Source of the DNA: UBA1479 sp963976055
GTDB lineage: Bacteria > Pseudomonadota > Alphaproteobacteria > Rhodospirillales > Casp-alpha2
DNA: 64,000 nt
Direction: 5' to 3'
NCBI GenBank assembly: GCA_963976055.1
Contig: CAXBJB010000003.1
Location: 310,001 to 374,000 of the forward strand
The notes beneath the pieces were generated by a model. The model ran no database searches. It was not told the DNA's origin and was given only the letters and a program-made list of their open reading frames with translations. This document shows positions 1-7,268 of this stretch, piece by piece; position 1 is the first letter of the stretch, and every line of letters starts with the position of its first letter. Position numbers and translations under genes: made by a program.

Positions 1-526
1 TGCTGCTGCGCATGGCCAGCACGACCGAGGCGCTGGGCTGCTGCTCTTCGCGCGAAAACAGCTGCCGGCGGGGCATCACAAGGTGCACACGCGCGCGGTG
101 GACGATTTCCATGGACTGGATGGTACGGCCCAGTTCGCCTTCCAGGGCGCGGCGCAGGTTCACGTTCTGCAGGAAATCGGTGGTGCCGAGGGTGTCGGTC
201 TCGTCGAAAATCTCGAACCCGACCTTGCCGCCCACAGGCAGACCGCGGTCGGCCATTTTCAACCGCAGTTCCAAGGCCTTGTCGGCCGGGACCCAGACGG
301 AGGTGCCCTGGTCGCGGACTTCCGCGGGAAAGCCCAGGCGGCCGACTTCAGCGGCGATGGTGTTTGAATCGGTGGCGTTCAATTCGCTGAACAACAGCGC
401 CATGTTGGGTTGGCCCAGCTTGGTCAGCAGGAAGATGAAGAACCCGAGCATCAGGAACATCACCCCGCCCATCATGGCGAGGCGGACCGGTCCCAGACCG
501 CGCATTGCTTGAGTAAGTGCTTCCAC
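1..526 (-). CDS. fliF: Flagellar MS-ring protein FliF (N-terminal part, runs off the left edge)
   Basis: FliF forms the MS ring in the inner membrane, the base on which the export gate, C-ring and rod are built. About 175 codons are visible. The start is GTG at 524-526, preceded by a GGGGGA ribosome site five bases upstream; no ATG start gives this frame. The protein opens with VEALTQAMRGLGPVRLAMMG, runs into a hydrophobic membrane segment (about residues 18-37), and continues into the periplasmic ring-building domain with ALLFSELNATDS, VPADKALELRLKMADRGLP and FDETDTLGTTDFLQNVNLRRALEGEL, which are typical FliF stretches. The C-terminal part lies outside the window. It sits 170 bp downstream of sciP on the same strand, as expected for an early flagellar operon. 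Identification is firm. Confidence 0.95.
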   Translation of the reverse strand, partial: MEALTQAMRGLGPVRLAMMGGVMFLMLGFFIFLLTKLGQPNMALLFSELNATDSNTIAAEVGRLGFPAEVRDQGTSVWVPADKALELRLKMADRGLPVGGKVGFEIFDETDTLGTTDFLQNVNLRRALEGELGRTIQSMEIVHRARVHLVMPRRQLFSREEQQPSASVVLAMRSS

Positions 527-659
527 TTGCGTCCCCCGTGGTTGCAGGAGTGTAAACCAGCTGGTTTCCCAAACGGCTCCGGGCGTTATGTAGCGCCCCG
601 AACGATCAGGAATTCCGTTGTTTGCAGGTTATTGGGGGGGCAGTGAACAAGTGGTTAAC

Positions 660-680
660 GGTGGGCAATTTTTGCCCACC
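660..680. terminator. Perfect inverted repeat after sciP, possible terminator
   Basis: Arms GGTGGGCAA and TTGCCCACC are perfectly complementary around a 3-base loop, 15 bp past the sciP stop. There is no clear T-run on the minus strand after the stem, so termination is inferred from position only. The site also lies about 135 bp upstream of fliF and could act there instead. Confidence 0.45.
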
Positions 681-695
681 TGGGGACCGGCGACG

Positions 696-1052
696 TCAGT
701 TGCGGACGGCGAGGTCCGGGCGCTGCGACTTGCGCTGCGCGATGTTGCGGTACACCTGAGTCCGGGTCGTGTGCAGACCCTTGAGACCGTGATCGTCGAT
801 CAGGCGTTCCCAGGTGCGGTATTCATCCTCGGACAGGGAGTAGCGCCGGCAGGCGTCCTGCAGGGACAATAGCCCACCGCGCACGGCGGAGACGACTTCG
901 GCCTTGCGCCGGGCGACCCACCGTTTGGTGCCGGGCGGGGGCAGGTCCTCCAACCGCATGGGTTGTCCCAGTGGGCTCAGCGGTTCGACGTTGCCGCCTC
1001 CGGCTGAACGTCCGTTCCGAGCATCCTGGTTATGGCGCTTGAGCAAGGTCAT
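696..1052 (-). CDS. sciP: CtrA inhibitory protein SciP (DUF1153)
   Basis: SciP is a small helix-turn-helix protein. In Caulobacter it binds CtrA and blocks transcription from CtrA promoters, many of them flagellar. This protein is 118 residues. The diagnostic DUF1153 block begins near residue 36 with LEDLPPPGTKRWVARRKAEV, followed by AVRGGLLSLQDACRRYSLS, a helix-turn-helix, and DDHGLKGLHTTRTQVYR. About 30 residues precede the conserved block; the ATG at 1052 gives the longest version and a somewhat shorter start is possible. A CtrA-like TTAA-N7-CTAA element lies 82 bp upstream, so the gene may itself respond to CtrA. Finding sciP next to fliF and close to other putative CtrA-controlled genes suggests cell-cycle control of this flagellum. 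Confidence 0.92.
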   Translation of the reverse strand: MTLLKRHNQDARNGRSAGGGNVEPLSPLGQPMRLEDLPPPGTKRWVARRKAEVVSAVRGGLLSLQDACRRYSLSEDEYRTWERLIDDHGLKGLHTTRTQVYRNIAQRKSQRPDLAVRN

Positions 1053-1133
1053 GATGGTAACTCGTGTTCCGTCTTCCCTGGCGGCGGTGTGTCCGCTTGT
1101 CCGTTAGTGAAACCCAGTTTAGGGGTCGGACCT

Positions 1134-1175
1134 TTAAAGAAAGGCTAAAGAGCAGCGTTAATTTTTCCTGAATTC
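1134..1175 (-). promoter_or_regulatory. CtrA-like element upstream of sciP
   Basis: On the plus strand the core reads TTAAAGAAAGGCTAAAG, a TTAA-N7-CTAA arrangement close to the CtrA consensus TTAA-N7-TTAA. It is followed by GCGTTAAT and then GAATTC. A nearly identical stretch of about 41 bp, with the same order and almost the same spacing, occurs at 3869-3909, and a related version precedes the second flagellin gene. The proximal end is 82 bp from the sciP start codon. CtrA binding is an inference from the motif. Confidence 0.6.
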
Positions 1176-1324
1176 GAGGGTAGGCCGTTGAACTTCCGGA
1201 CACATGTCGAACGCGCATGCGCCAGCCACCAAAAGGGCACGACAAGGCTACTCCTTTGGCGGGCGGATCGTGGAATGAGCATGAAAATGGCGCACGGTAA
1301 CCCGGCCGTGCGGCAGCAAAATGG

Positions 1325-2047
1325 TCAGGGCAAGGCGCGGTGGAGCCGAGCGATTTCACGTCCCAACCGGACCATTTCCGCGAATTCTTCAGGCGTGGCG
1401 CTCAACGCATGATCCTTGACCACCTGCGATGCTTTGTTCAGCGTGAAATGCTTCTCGATGAAATGGGCGCCTCGGGCGATCGCCATCAGGGCCGCGGCAG
1501 ACCCTTGATAATGGCAGCTATATCCGAAATACGTATCTTCGCCGTACCGTTCGGGGAATCCCACGAGATCTTCTGGAAAGCTCGGATAGCGGGAACGGCA
1601 AAATATGTAGCGCAGGTTTCCCCCCGGGGGGCCGAATGGCCAATCCTCGCCGGTCCACATGCCGAGCGAGACGAAGGTTTCTTTTCCGGAATCAATCAGG
1701 CGCTGGACCAGATCCGGATGGTCGATGACAGTGCGCGAGGCAACCTTGAATCTGCTAAGGCCCGCAGCTTCCGCAAGAGGCAGGGCTTCCGGTTTGATGA
1801 TCGAGGCCAACAGCTCGATTTCGTGGAAATCGCACCATTTGCGCAACGCAATCGCGCGTTCCGGGGTGATGCAGTTGATTTCATCTGGTTTGTCGCGCCA
1901 GCCGAACTGAAACTTCGCGACGTCGGCGCCGGCAGCCTTCGCGCGACGGATCATCTCGTATACGAGATTGAAGTTTCCGTCATGGTTGACGCCGATTTCG
2001 GCAACGAAAAGCGGATTGGCCAATGGAGTATACCTTGTTGATGTCAC
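1325..2047 (-). CDS. neuB: NeuB/PseI-like nonulosonic acid synthase, short form without SAF domain
   Basis: NeuB-family enzymes condense phosphoenolpyruvate with a six-carbon amino sugar to make sialic, legionaminic or pseudaminic acid. This 240-residue protein has the family barrel signatures FVAEIGVNHDGN (near residue 14), KFQ, FKVAS, SLGM and IEKHFTLN, then KDHALSATPEEF. Family members are usually about 340-350 residues with a C-terminal SAF (antifreeze-like) domain; here the protein stops straight after the barrel, and the usual YSDHT motif reads YSCHYQG. The start is GTG at 2045-2047, and GTGA overlaps the stop of the upstream glycosyltransferase/cytidylyltransferase gene, so the two are probably translationally coupled. 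Together they could make and activate a nonulosonate, though the compact form could mean a changed substrate or non-enzymatic role. Confidence 0.85.
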   Translation of the reverse strand: MTSTRYTPLANPLFVAEIGVNHDGNFNLVYEMIRRAKAAGADVAKFQFGWRDKPDEINCITPERAIALRKWCDFHEIELLASIIKPEALPLAEAAGLSRFKVASRTVIDHPDLVQRLIDSGKETFVSLGMWTGEDWPFGPPGGNLRYIFCRSRYPSFPEDLVGFPERYGEDTYFGYSCHYQGSAAALMAIARGAHFIEKHFTLNKASQVVKDHALSATPEEFAEMVRLGREIARLHRALP

Positions 2048-3504
2048 AAAACGTTTTCGATGATCAGGCGAACCAGTTGGAAATCTTCCGCAGTGCGGAT
2101 CCGGTAACTGTGGAGCATCGGCATCAGGAAGTGGCCGACGCGGGAACCGCGAAAACTATCCTTTGTGATCGCTTCTCTCCAGGCGACCCGGATTGCCCGA
2201 TTGTCCGCATAAAGGGCATCGCGTTCAAATCGAAGCTGCATGTGCCGATCTCGAGAGACCGGCGTAAGGCCATTCGAACCGTGAATGTAATGGAAGTCGG
2301 AATCCTCGTATACGCTGACGACACTGTCAGTGTTATGGACCTGAAGCGTGTTGACGGCGTTCTTCACGTGGTCGGCGGTTAACAGAGGCGCGTTCGAATT
2401 GATGAAGGCAACGATGTCCGGGTTCTTGCCATGGGTCGCCTCCAGGTCTTCCAATGCATGATGAATGACGTGCTCGGCCTTGGCAAAATCGTCACAAAGT
2501 TCCGGCGGACGCTTTATCACCAGAATGTCGGGATGACGCTTTTCGCAGTATTCGATTACTTCCTCGGCATCCGTCGTGACAACGATTTGGTCGAACACTT
2601 CGCTGTTGCGCGCGACATCCACGGTATAATCGATCAGGGGTTTGCCCTTGATTTCCCTGAGCGCCAGCCCCGGCAGCCCGGGATAGCTATATTTTGCGCC
2701 GATCAATCCAAGGGTCGTGAGTTGGACACCGTTCTGTCTCCGACTGCTTCGATTGACGTGGGCGGCCCGGATTTCCGACTGCGCGGACAGGATCAGATTG
2801 GTGTCGCGGCTGAGCGAGGCCCCGTGTTGGCGGTAAAAGAACAGAGGCGTACTGACGTTGGCAACCGGATAGCGCCCGACGATCCTCAGCCAAATGTCAT
2901 ATCCGTCCTGCGCCTTTAGGCTTTCGTCATAACCGCCGATCGATTTCAGTACCCGCTTTCGAATCATCGTGCAGGCGCCATGAGCCGGAAGGTCTAGGAC
3001 CTTGACCTCGCGCCCGATCTTTTTGCGAATATCGACGTCGATGAGTTCCCCGCCTTCGCCGACGTAAAAATAGTTGGGGTACACCAGAGCAATTTCAGGG
3101 TTCTTTATGAGATAGGCCGATAGCACCAGCAGGGCGTTTTCATCCAGGTAGTCATCGGCGTCCAGGCGCATGATGAAATCACCTCTTGCCTCCTGTATTG
3201 CCTTGTTGGCGCAGTACTGCAGGCCCCGTGCCTCTTCGTTCTTGAAGACCCGGACCTTGTTCGGCGCGATCTGCGCGAAATGCCACGCGATCTCTTCGCT
3301 TTCATCCATCGGGCAATCGAGGAAGATCAATATCTCCCAATCATCCATGGTTTGGCTGAAAACGCTTTCGATGGCCTCTCTCATGAAGCGGCCGTAGTTG
3401 CGCGTGGGGATATAGACGCTGACTTTGGGACGATGAAACGCCTGCGTCTGCGAAAGGCGGTGATTCCCCGCCCCAGCGCCTGAATGCGAATGATCGTTTT
3501 TCAT
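2044..3504 (-). CDS. Glycosyltransferase family 2 fused to a NeuA-like CMP-sugar synthetase
   Basis: A 486-residue two-domain protein. The first half is a GT-A family 2 glycosyltransferase: VSVYIPTRNYGRFMREAIES near the start, then MRLDADDYLDENA containing the DxD-type metal site, and GACTMIRKRV. The second half, from about residue 245, resembles acylneuraminate cytidylyltransferases: GKPLIDYTV, VVTTDAEEV, INSNAPLLTADHV and TAEDFQLVRLI near the end. The usual N-terminal CTP-binding signature (IPARGGSKGIPGKN) is replaced by LIGAKYSYPGLPGLALREIK, so catalysis by the second domain is uncertain. The start at 3504 was chosen because the glycosyltransferase domain begins shortly after; the frame stays open to 3843 but that stretch does not look coding. 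Coupling to the NeuB-like gene suggests a shared pathway, perhaps activation and transfer of the nonulosonate. Confidence 0.85.
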   Translation of the reverse strand: MKNDHSHSGAGAGNHRLSQTQAFHRPKVSVYIPTRNYGRFMREAIESVFSQTMDDWEILIFLDCPMDESEEIAWHFAQIAPNKVRVFKNEEARGLQYCANKAIQEARGDFIMRLDADDYLDENALLVLSAYLIKNPEIALVYPNYFYVGEGGELIDVDIRKKIGREVKVLDLPAHGACTMIRKRVLKSIGGYDESLKAQDGYDIWLRIVGRYPVANVSTPLFFYRQHGASLSRDTNLILSAQSEIRAAHVNRSSRRQNGVQLTTLGLIGAKYSYPGLPGLALREIKGKPLIDYTVDVARNSEVFDQIVVTTDAEEVIEYCEKRHPDILVIKRPPELCDDFAKAEHVIHHALEDLEATHGKNPDIVAFINSNAPLLTADHVKNAVNTLQVHNTDSVVSVYEDSDFHYIHGSNGLTPVSRDRHMQLRFERDALYADNRAIRVAWREAITKDSFRGSRVGHFLMPMLHSYRIRTAEDFQLVRLIIENVL

Positions 3505-3868
3505 GTTTCGTCCCGTCGCAGCCGCCGAAGAACATCCAGGTGGCAGGCTTGTAAAGGTCGGGCAAAGATCAATCGACTGAACATCAAGAGGTGCCTGAAT
3601 CTGGTTTGGAAAGCGGAATTGGTTTCCGGTCGACCAGGAAGCCGAGGCCCATCGGGGTGCCCCTTGAGGTGGCCTTTCGACTGTTTGCAGGAATGGACGC
3701 ATCGGGCTGGAAATGCCCCGCGTAAGATCAATCTGATTTGTCTCCGTCTTGTCGATTGCCCAAGGGAGGACAACATTTTTGCCTTGGTTTCGATACATTT
3801 GCAAATCGCTTCCGCTACGAAAAGCATGGGGGAAAAATTCCACGCCGCGTATATGTTGCGATTTATTG
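3505..3868. other. Long gene-free stretch upstream of the GT2/NeuA-like gene
   Basis: No convincing gene is seen on either strand. The minus frame is open through 3843 in line with the downstream gene, but the would-be extension is rich in Gln, Pro, Ser and Arg and matches no domain. If the CtrA-like element at 3869 is the promoter, this is an untranslated leader of roughly 300 bases or an N-terminal extension. Confidence 0.4.
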
Positions 3869-3909
3869 TTAAAGAAAGGCTAAAGAACCGCGTTAACTTC
3901 CCCGAATTC
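3869..3909 (-). promoter_or_regulatory. CtrA-like element, near-copy of the one upstream of sciP
   Basis: The plus strand reads TTAAAGAAAGGCTAAAG, then GCGTTAAC and GAATTC, matching the element at 1134-1175 apart from a few substitutions and one base of spacing. It faces the minus-strand GT2/NeuA-like gene. It contains TTAA-N7-CTAA and a separate GTTAAC, both compatible with CtrA half sites. Confidence 0.55.
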
Positions 3910-3942
3910 CAAGTTCGTTCCCAAGGTTGAAATAGCCAAGAA

Positions 3943-3984
3943 AAAGGCCCCGGAACTCGCCGTTTCCGGGGTGCCGGGGCCTTT
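3943..3984. terminator. Bidirectional rho-independent terminator after flgE
   Basis: Arms AAAGGCCCCGG (3943-3953) and CCGGGGCCTTT (3974-3984) are perfectly complementary, with A/T runs on both flanks. It lies about 30 bp past the flgE stop and ends the fliK-flgD-flgE operon. Confidence 0.85.
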
Positions 3985-4016
3985 ATTCATGCCAGCTTCT
4001 AGCTGACCGTTACGGG

Positions 4017-6419
4017 TTAACGGAGCCGGACCAGTTCGTCGAGCATTTCGTCCGCCGTGGTGATGATCTTGGTGGCGGCGGAGAAGGCGCGCTGCACGAC
4101 GATCATCTTGGTGAACTCTTCCCCGATGTCGACGGTCGAGGCTTCAAGCGCCGACTGGGTAATGGCGCCGGCGGGGCCGGAGTTGGCCGACCGCAGGGTC
4201 GGATCGCCCGAGGCCTGGGTCGAGTTGAACACGTTCCCCGTGCGCGACCCTAGCTCGTTGACGTTGACGAAGGTGGCGATCGGTATCTTGAACACCGGGC
4301 GGGTTTCGCCGTTATCGAACAGGGCGGTGATCAGGCCGTCTTCCCGGACCGTGATCCCGGCGAAGGTACCGAACTGCGAGCCGTCCTGTTCGATGAAGCC
4401 CGGGGTGAATTCGTCGCCGAACTGGGTCAGGCCGTCGGCGATGCCGATGGTCCCGAAGTCCAGGGAAACCTGATCCGTGTTCGCCGGGTCGTCATCGAAG
4501 TTGGCGGCGCCGTTGGAGAAACCCAACATCTCGATTTCCGACACCGCGATATTCGACGGAAGACCGGAGGAATCGAAAGTGATGGCGGCGGTCTTGTTGA
4601 TGGTGAAGGCACTGCCGTCCGTCAGGTCCGCGCCCGTGAAGTCGACGGCGGTGTTGCCGTCCGGCCCGGTCGGCAGGGTCGTCGTGCCGCCGGAGTTGGC
4701 GAAACCGCTCGAGAAGGTAACGTCATAAGTCCCCGACGTCAGGGTGTTCAGGACGATTGTGTCCGTGATCGTAAAGTCGGCGGTTTCCGTTGCGTTGCTT
4801 GCCAAGCGGCGGCGGACGGTGGAGGCACCGGAGGCGAATTCCGGATCGTTGGATTCAATCGACGTTTCCAGGGCGATCAGGACATCCCGGATATCTGCCG
4901 CGGCCGTCGAACCGGCAAAGCCCGTGATATCGACGAGGTTGGAGCCGACGATGGACTGGGTGGCGTCGGTATCGAACTCGTAGACGATGCCGTTGATGGT
5001 AATGGAATCGGCGTCGTCAGGCGTGCGCGTGAACTTGAACTGGAACTGGTCCTGATACAGGTTGTCGATCTGCTTGACCGTGTAGGATTCGGTCTGTTTG
5101 GTCGCCGCGGCGCCGCTGGAGGTCAACAGGCCCGACGGATCGACCACGATGGACCCGGTTCCATCCTCGGCGAACCGCACGGTCGACGCGTTGAACGGCG
5201 AGACCGAAATCCGATTGTTCGTGAAGCCGCCGTGGTTGGCGAAATCCGAATCCGAAGCCTTGACCTTGTTGACAAGCGCGGTGACGAAGTTCGCGGTCGT
5301 CGAGGCCGAGCTGGTATCGACGATCTTCAGGGTATCGGTGTCGTCCGGGGTGATGCTGGCCCCGGTGTTCACGGGACCTTCGTTGGCCAGCGGGCCGTTG
5401 ACGGTAACGGTAAGGCCGTCAGCGCTGACCGATTGAATGATAAACGTGCCGTTGTTCGAAGCCGTGCCGGCGACCGTGATTTCATCGCCCGGCGCAAGTG
5501 CGGAGAAGGTGTTTGCCGTGACGGCCGTAATCGTTTCCGCAGGCGTGGCGAAGGTGAGGGTGTTGGTCGTGTTCGGCGTGAAGGTGCCGAAATTCTGGAA
5601 CCGATACTCGATGCCGTCGATGGAAATCGATGATCGGTTGGCCGGAATGGATTGGAATTCGACCTGGCCGCGGCTGTCGAAGGTGTTGCCGTTGGCGTCT
5701 TCCAGCGTCAGGACGTCCGTGCCGGAGGGCGGATCGACCGCCAGATCCCACTGGTTGTCGCGGCCGGCGCGCGTGTACTGGAACGAAATCGTCCGCGCGC
5801 TGCCGAGCGAGTCGAAGAACTGCACGTCTGAACGATGGGTCTGGCCGGCGGTCGCACTTGCCGGCAGGTTGGCGCCGACCGAGATGCCCGTGGTCGCCGT
5901 CGCCGTGCCGCCGACCCGGTTCAGGTTGACCGTGGTCAGGAAGTCCGTCGAGATGACGTTGGTGTTGGCGATCAGGATATCCGGGTTGTTGGGGGTGATG
6001 TTGCCGTCCGCGTCCACGGGGAAGGCCTGCAGGTAGAAGCCGGCCGTGTTGCGCAGGAAGCCGTTGTTGTCCTGGAAGAACTGGCCCGCGCGGGTGAACA
6101 GGTATTCGTTGGACAGCGACGGCGTGGCGGCTTCGTTGACCACGAAGAAACCCTGGCCCGAGATGCCCAGATCGGTCTGCGACGTGGAGGACTGCAGCAG
6201 GCCCTGGATGCCGGCATCGGTTCGGGGCTTGGATTGCACACCACCGGCCGAAAAGAACGTCGACGAGGTCTGCCGGGTGACGAGGGTCTGGAAGTTGACC
6301 TGCGTGCCCTTGTAACCGATCGTGTTCACGTTCGTGATGTTGTCGGCGATGGCGCCCATGGCGCTGGACTGCGCGGTAAGACCCGACACGCCCGAACTAA
6401 GTGCACCAAAAAGACCCAT
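4017..6419 (-). CDS. flgE: Flagellar hook protein FlgE, enlarged (800 residues)
   Basis: FlgE polymerises into the hook, the universal joint between rod and filament. The N-terminus MGLFGALSSGVSGLTAQSSA with NITNVNTIGYK and the C-terminus ITTADEMLDELVRLR are the axial-family D0 signatures; GQGFFVV and TRAGQF follow the usual order. Typical FlgE is about 400 residues, so the middle is greatly expanded. Part of that is a beta-rich module around LAPGDEITVAGTASNNGTF and IIQSVSADGLTVTV (about 5395-5515 in DNA) that recurs in the second hook-like protein and five times in FlgL. A strong AAGGAGG site precedes the ATG. It follows flgD by 69 bp and ends in a good terminator. A sigma-54 promoter ahead of fliK probably drives the operon. 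Confidence 0.95.
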   Translation of the reverse strand: MGLFGALSSGVSGLTAQSSAMGAIADNITNVNTIGYKGTQVNFQTLVTRQTSSTFFSAGGVQSKPRTDAGIQGLLQSSTSQTDLGISGQGFFVVNEAATPSLSNEYLFTRAGQFFQDNNGFLRNTAGFYLQAFPVDADGNITPNNPDILIANTNVISTDFLTTVNLNRVGGTATATTGISVGANLPASATAGQTHRSDVQFFDSLGSARTISFQYTRAGRDNQWDLAVDPPSGTDVLTLEDANGNTFDSRGQVEFQSIPANRSSISIDGIEYRFQNFGTFTPNTTNTLTFATPAETITAVTANTFSALAPGDEITVAGTASNNGTFIIQSVSADGLTVTVNGPLANEGPVNTGASITPDDTDTLKIVDTSSASTTANFVTALVNKVKASDSDFANHGGFTNNRISVSPFNASTVRFAEDGTGSIVVDPSGLLTSSGAAATKQTESYTVKQIDNLYQDQFQFKFTRTPDDADSITINGIVYEFDTDATQSIVGSNLVDITGFAGSTAAADIRDVLIALETSIESNDPEFASGASTVRRRLASNATETADFTITDTIVLNTLTSGTYDVTFSSGFANSGGTTTLPTGPDGNTAVDFTGADLTDGSAFTINKTAAITFDSSGLPSNIAVSEIEMLGFSNGAANFDDDPANTDQVSLDFGTIGIADGLTQFGDEFTPGFIEQDGSQFGTFAGITVREDGLITALFDNGETRPVFKIPIATFVNVNELGSRTGNVFNSTQASGDPTLRSANSGPAGAITQSALEASTVDIGEEFTKMIVVQRAFSAATKIITTADEMLDELVRLR

Positions 6420-6488
6420 GTTACTTCCTCCTTACAATGCCGGTGGAAGGGTTCCAAATCCGGCTGTCGTCAGTCCTCAAAATTCGTT

Positions 6489-7223
6489 TCACGCCCCGGC
6501 TTGGGGGTCAGGTTCCGGATCGGGTTCCGGATCCGGATCAGGGTCCGGAACTGCCGCCTGCTCCGGCTTCTGCACCGACAGGATGTTGTCCTGATCGACG
6601 CGCAGCGGACCGATGAACAGGGTGGTTTTGCCGTCCACCACGCCGCCGCCCGTGACCCGGCCGAAGGTGGTGTGGAACACGTCGAGCAGATTGCCCTGAC
6701 GGTCGAAGGCCGTGACCTGCACCCGGTAAAGACCGTCCGGTTGCAGCTGGCCTTCGTTTGACGTGCCGTCCCATTCCACGGCGTGAATGCCCGGATCTGT
6801 CGACCCTTGAGCGGTAAACACCTGCTTGCCATCCAGGTTCGAGATGGTGATCTGGGTTTCGACTGAACCTAATGGCATGCCGTAGGTGAAGCGCCCGGAA
6901 CTTCCGTCGAGGACAATATCCTGACCCTCGACTTCGACCACGTTGTCGATGAACCCGACCAAGCCTGCGAGCTTGTTGGTTTCCTGCACGGCAAGCAGTT
7001 TTTCCAGGTTGGAGTTCTGGTAGATCTGCTGTTCCACGCTGGCGAACTGCACAAGCTGCGAGGTGAACTGTGTCGCGTCCATGGGATCGAGCGGATCCTG
7101 GTGCTGCAACTGGGTTGTCAGCAGGGTCAGGAAACGGTTCAGGTCCTCTTCCAGGCCCTGGGCGCTTTGCCCCGACCGCGTATCGGTGTTAACCGAGCCT
7201 GAAATTCCGTTGATGATGGACAT
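6489..7223 (-). CDS. flgD: Hook assembly scaffold protein FlgD with an acidic Asp/Glu-Pro tail
   Basis: FlgD caps the growing hook and is replaced when the filament junction proteins arrive. The 244-residue protein has the family N-terminus DLNRFLTLLTTQLQHQDPLD with MDATQFTSQLVQFASVEQQ, then the FlgD Ig-like and tudor-like region with GMPLGS, HAVEWDGTSNEGQLQPDGLY and VTAFDRQGNLL. The last 19 residues are an unusual run of Pro-Asp and Pro-Glu pairs, encoded by short near-repeats of GGATCCGG-type sequence at about 6494-6548. The gene lies between fliK and flgE, the classical hook operon order. Confidence 0.95.
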   Translation of the reverse strand: MSIINGISGSVNTDTRSGQSAQGLEEDLNRFLTLLTTQLQHQDPLDPMDATQFTSQLVQFASVEQQIYQNSNLEKLLAVQETNKLAGLVGFIDNVVEVEGQDIVLDGSSGRFTYGMPLGSVETQITISNLDGKQVFTAQGSTDPGIHAVEWDGTSNEGQLQPDGLYRVQVTAFDRQGNLLDVFHTTFGRVTGGGVVDGKTTLFIGPLRVDQDNILSVQKPEQAAVPDPDPDPEPDPEPDPQAGA

Positions 7224-7268
7224 TGATCCGTTTCCTATCCCGTGGCCTGTTCAGCCGGGGTGCTTCCC

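Noticed and set aside
12..512. 166-residue open frame on the plus strand at the left edge
   Set aside because: It lies opposite fliF, whose minus-strand frame has full family similarity.
3505..3843. N-terminal extension of the GT2/NeuA-like protein
   Set aside because: The frame is open, but the extra 113 residues match nothing and the glycosyltransferase domain begins right after Met at 3504. Kept as a possible leader.
5835..6761. 308-residue plus-strand open frame over flgE and flgD
   Set aside because: Arg/Gly/Val-rich composition typical of an antisense frame in GC-rich DNA; both genes beneath are certain.
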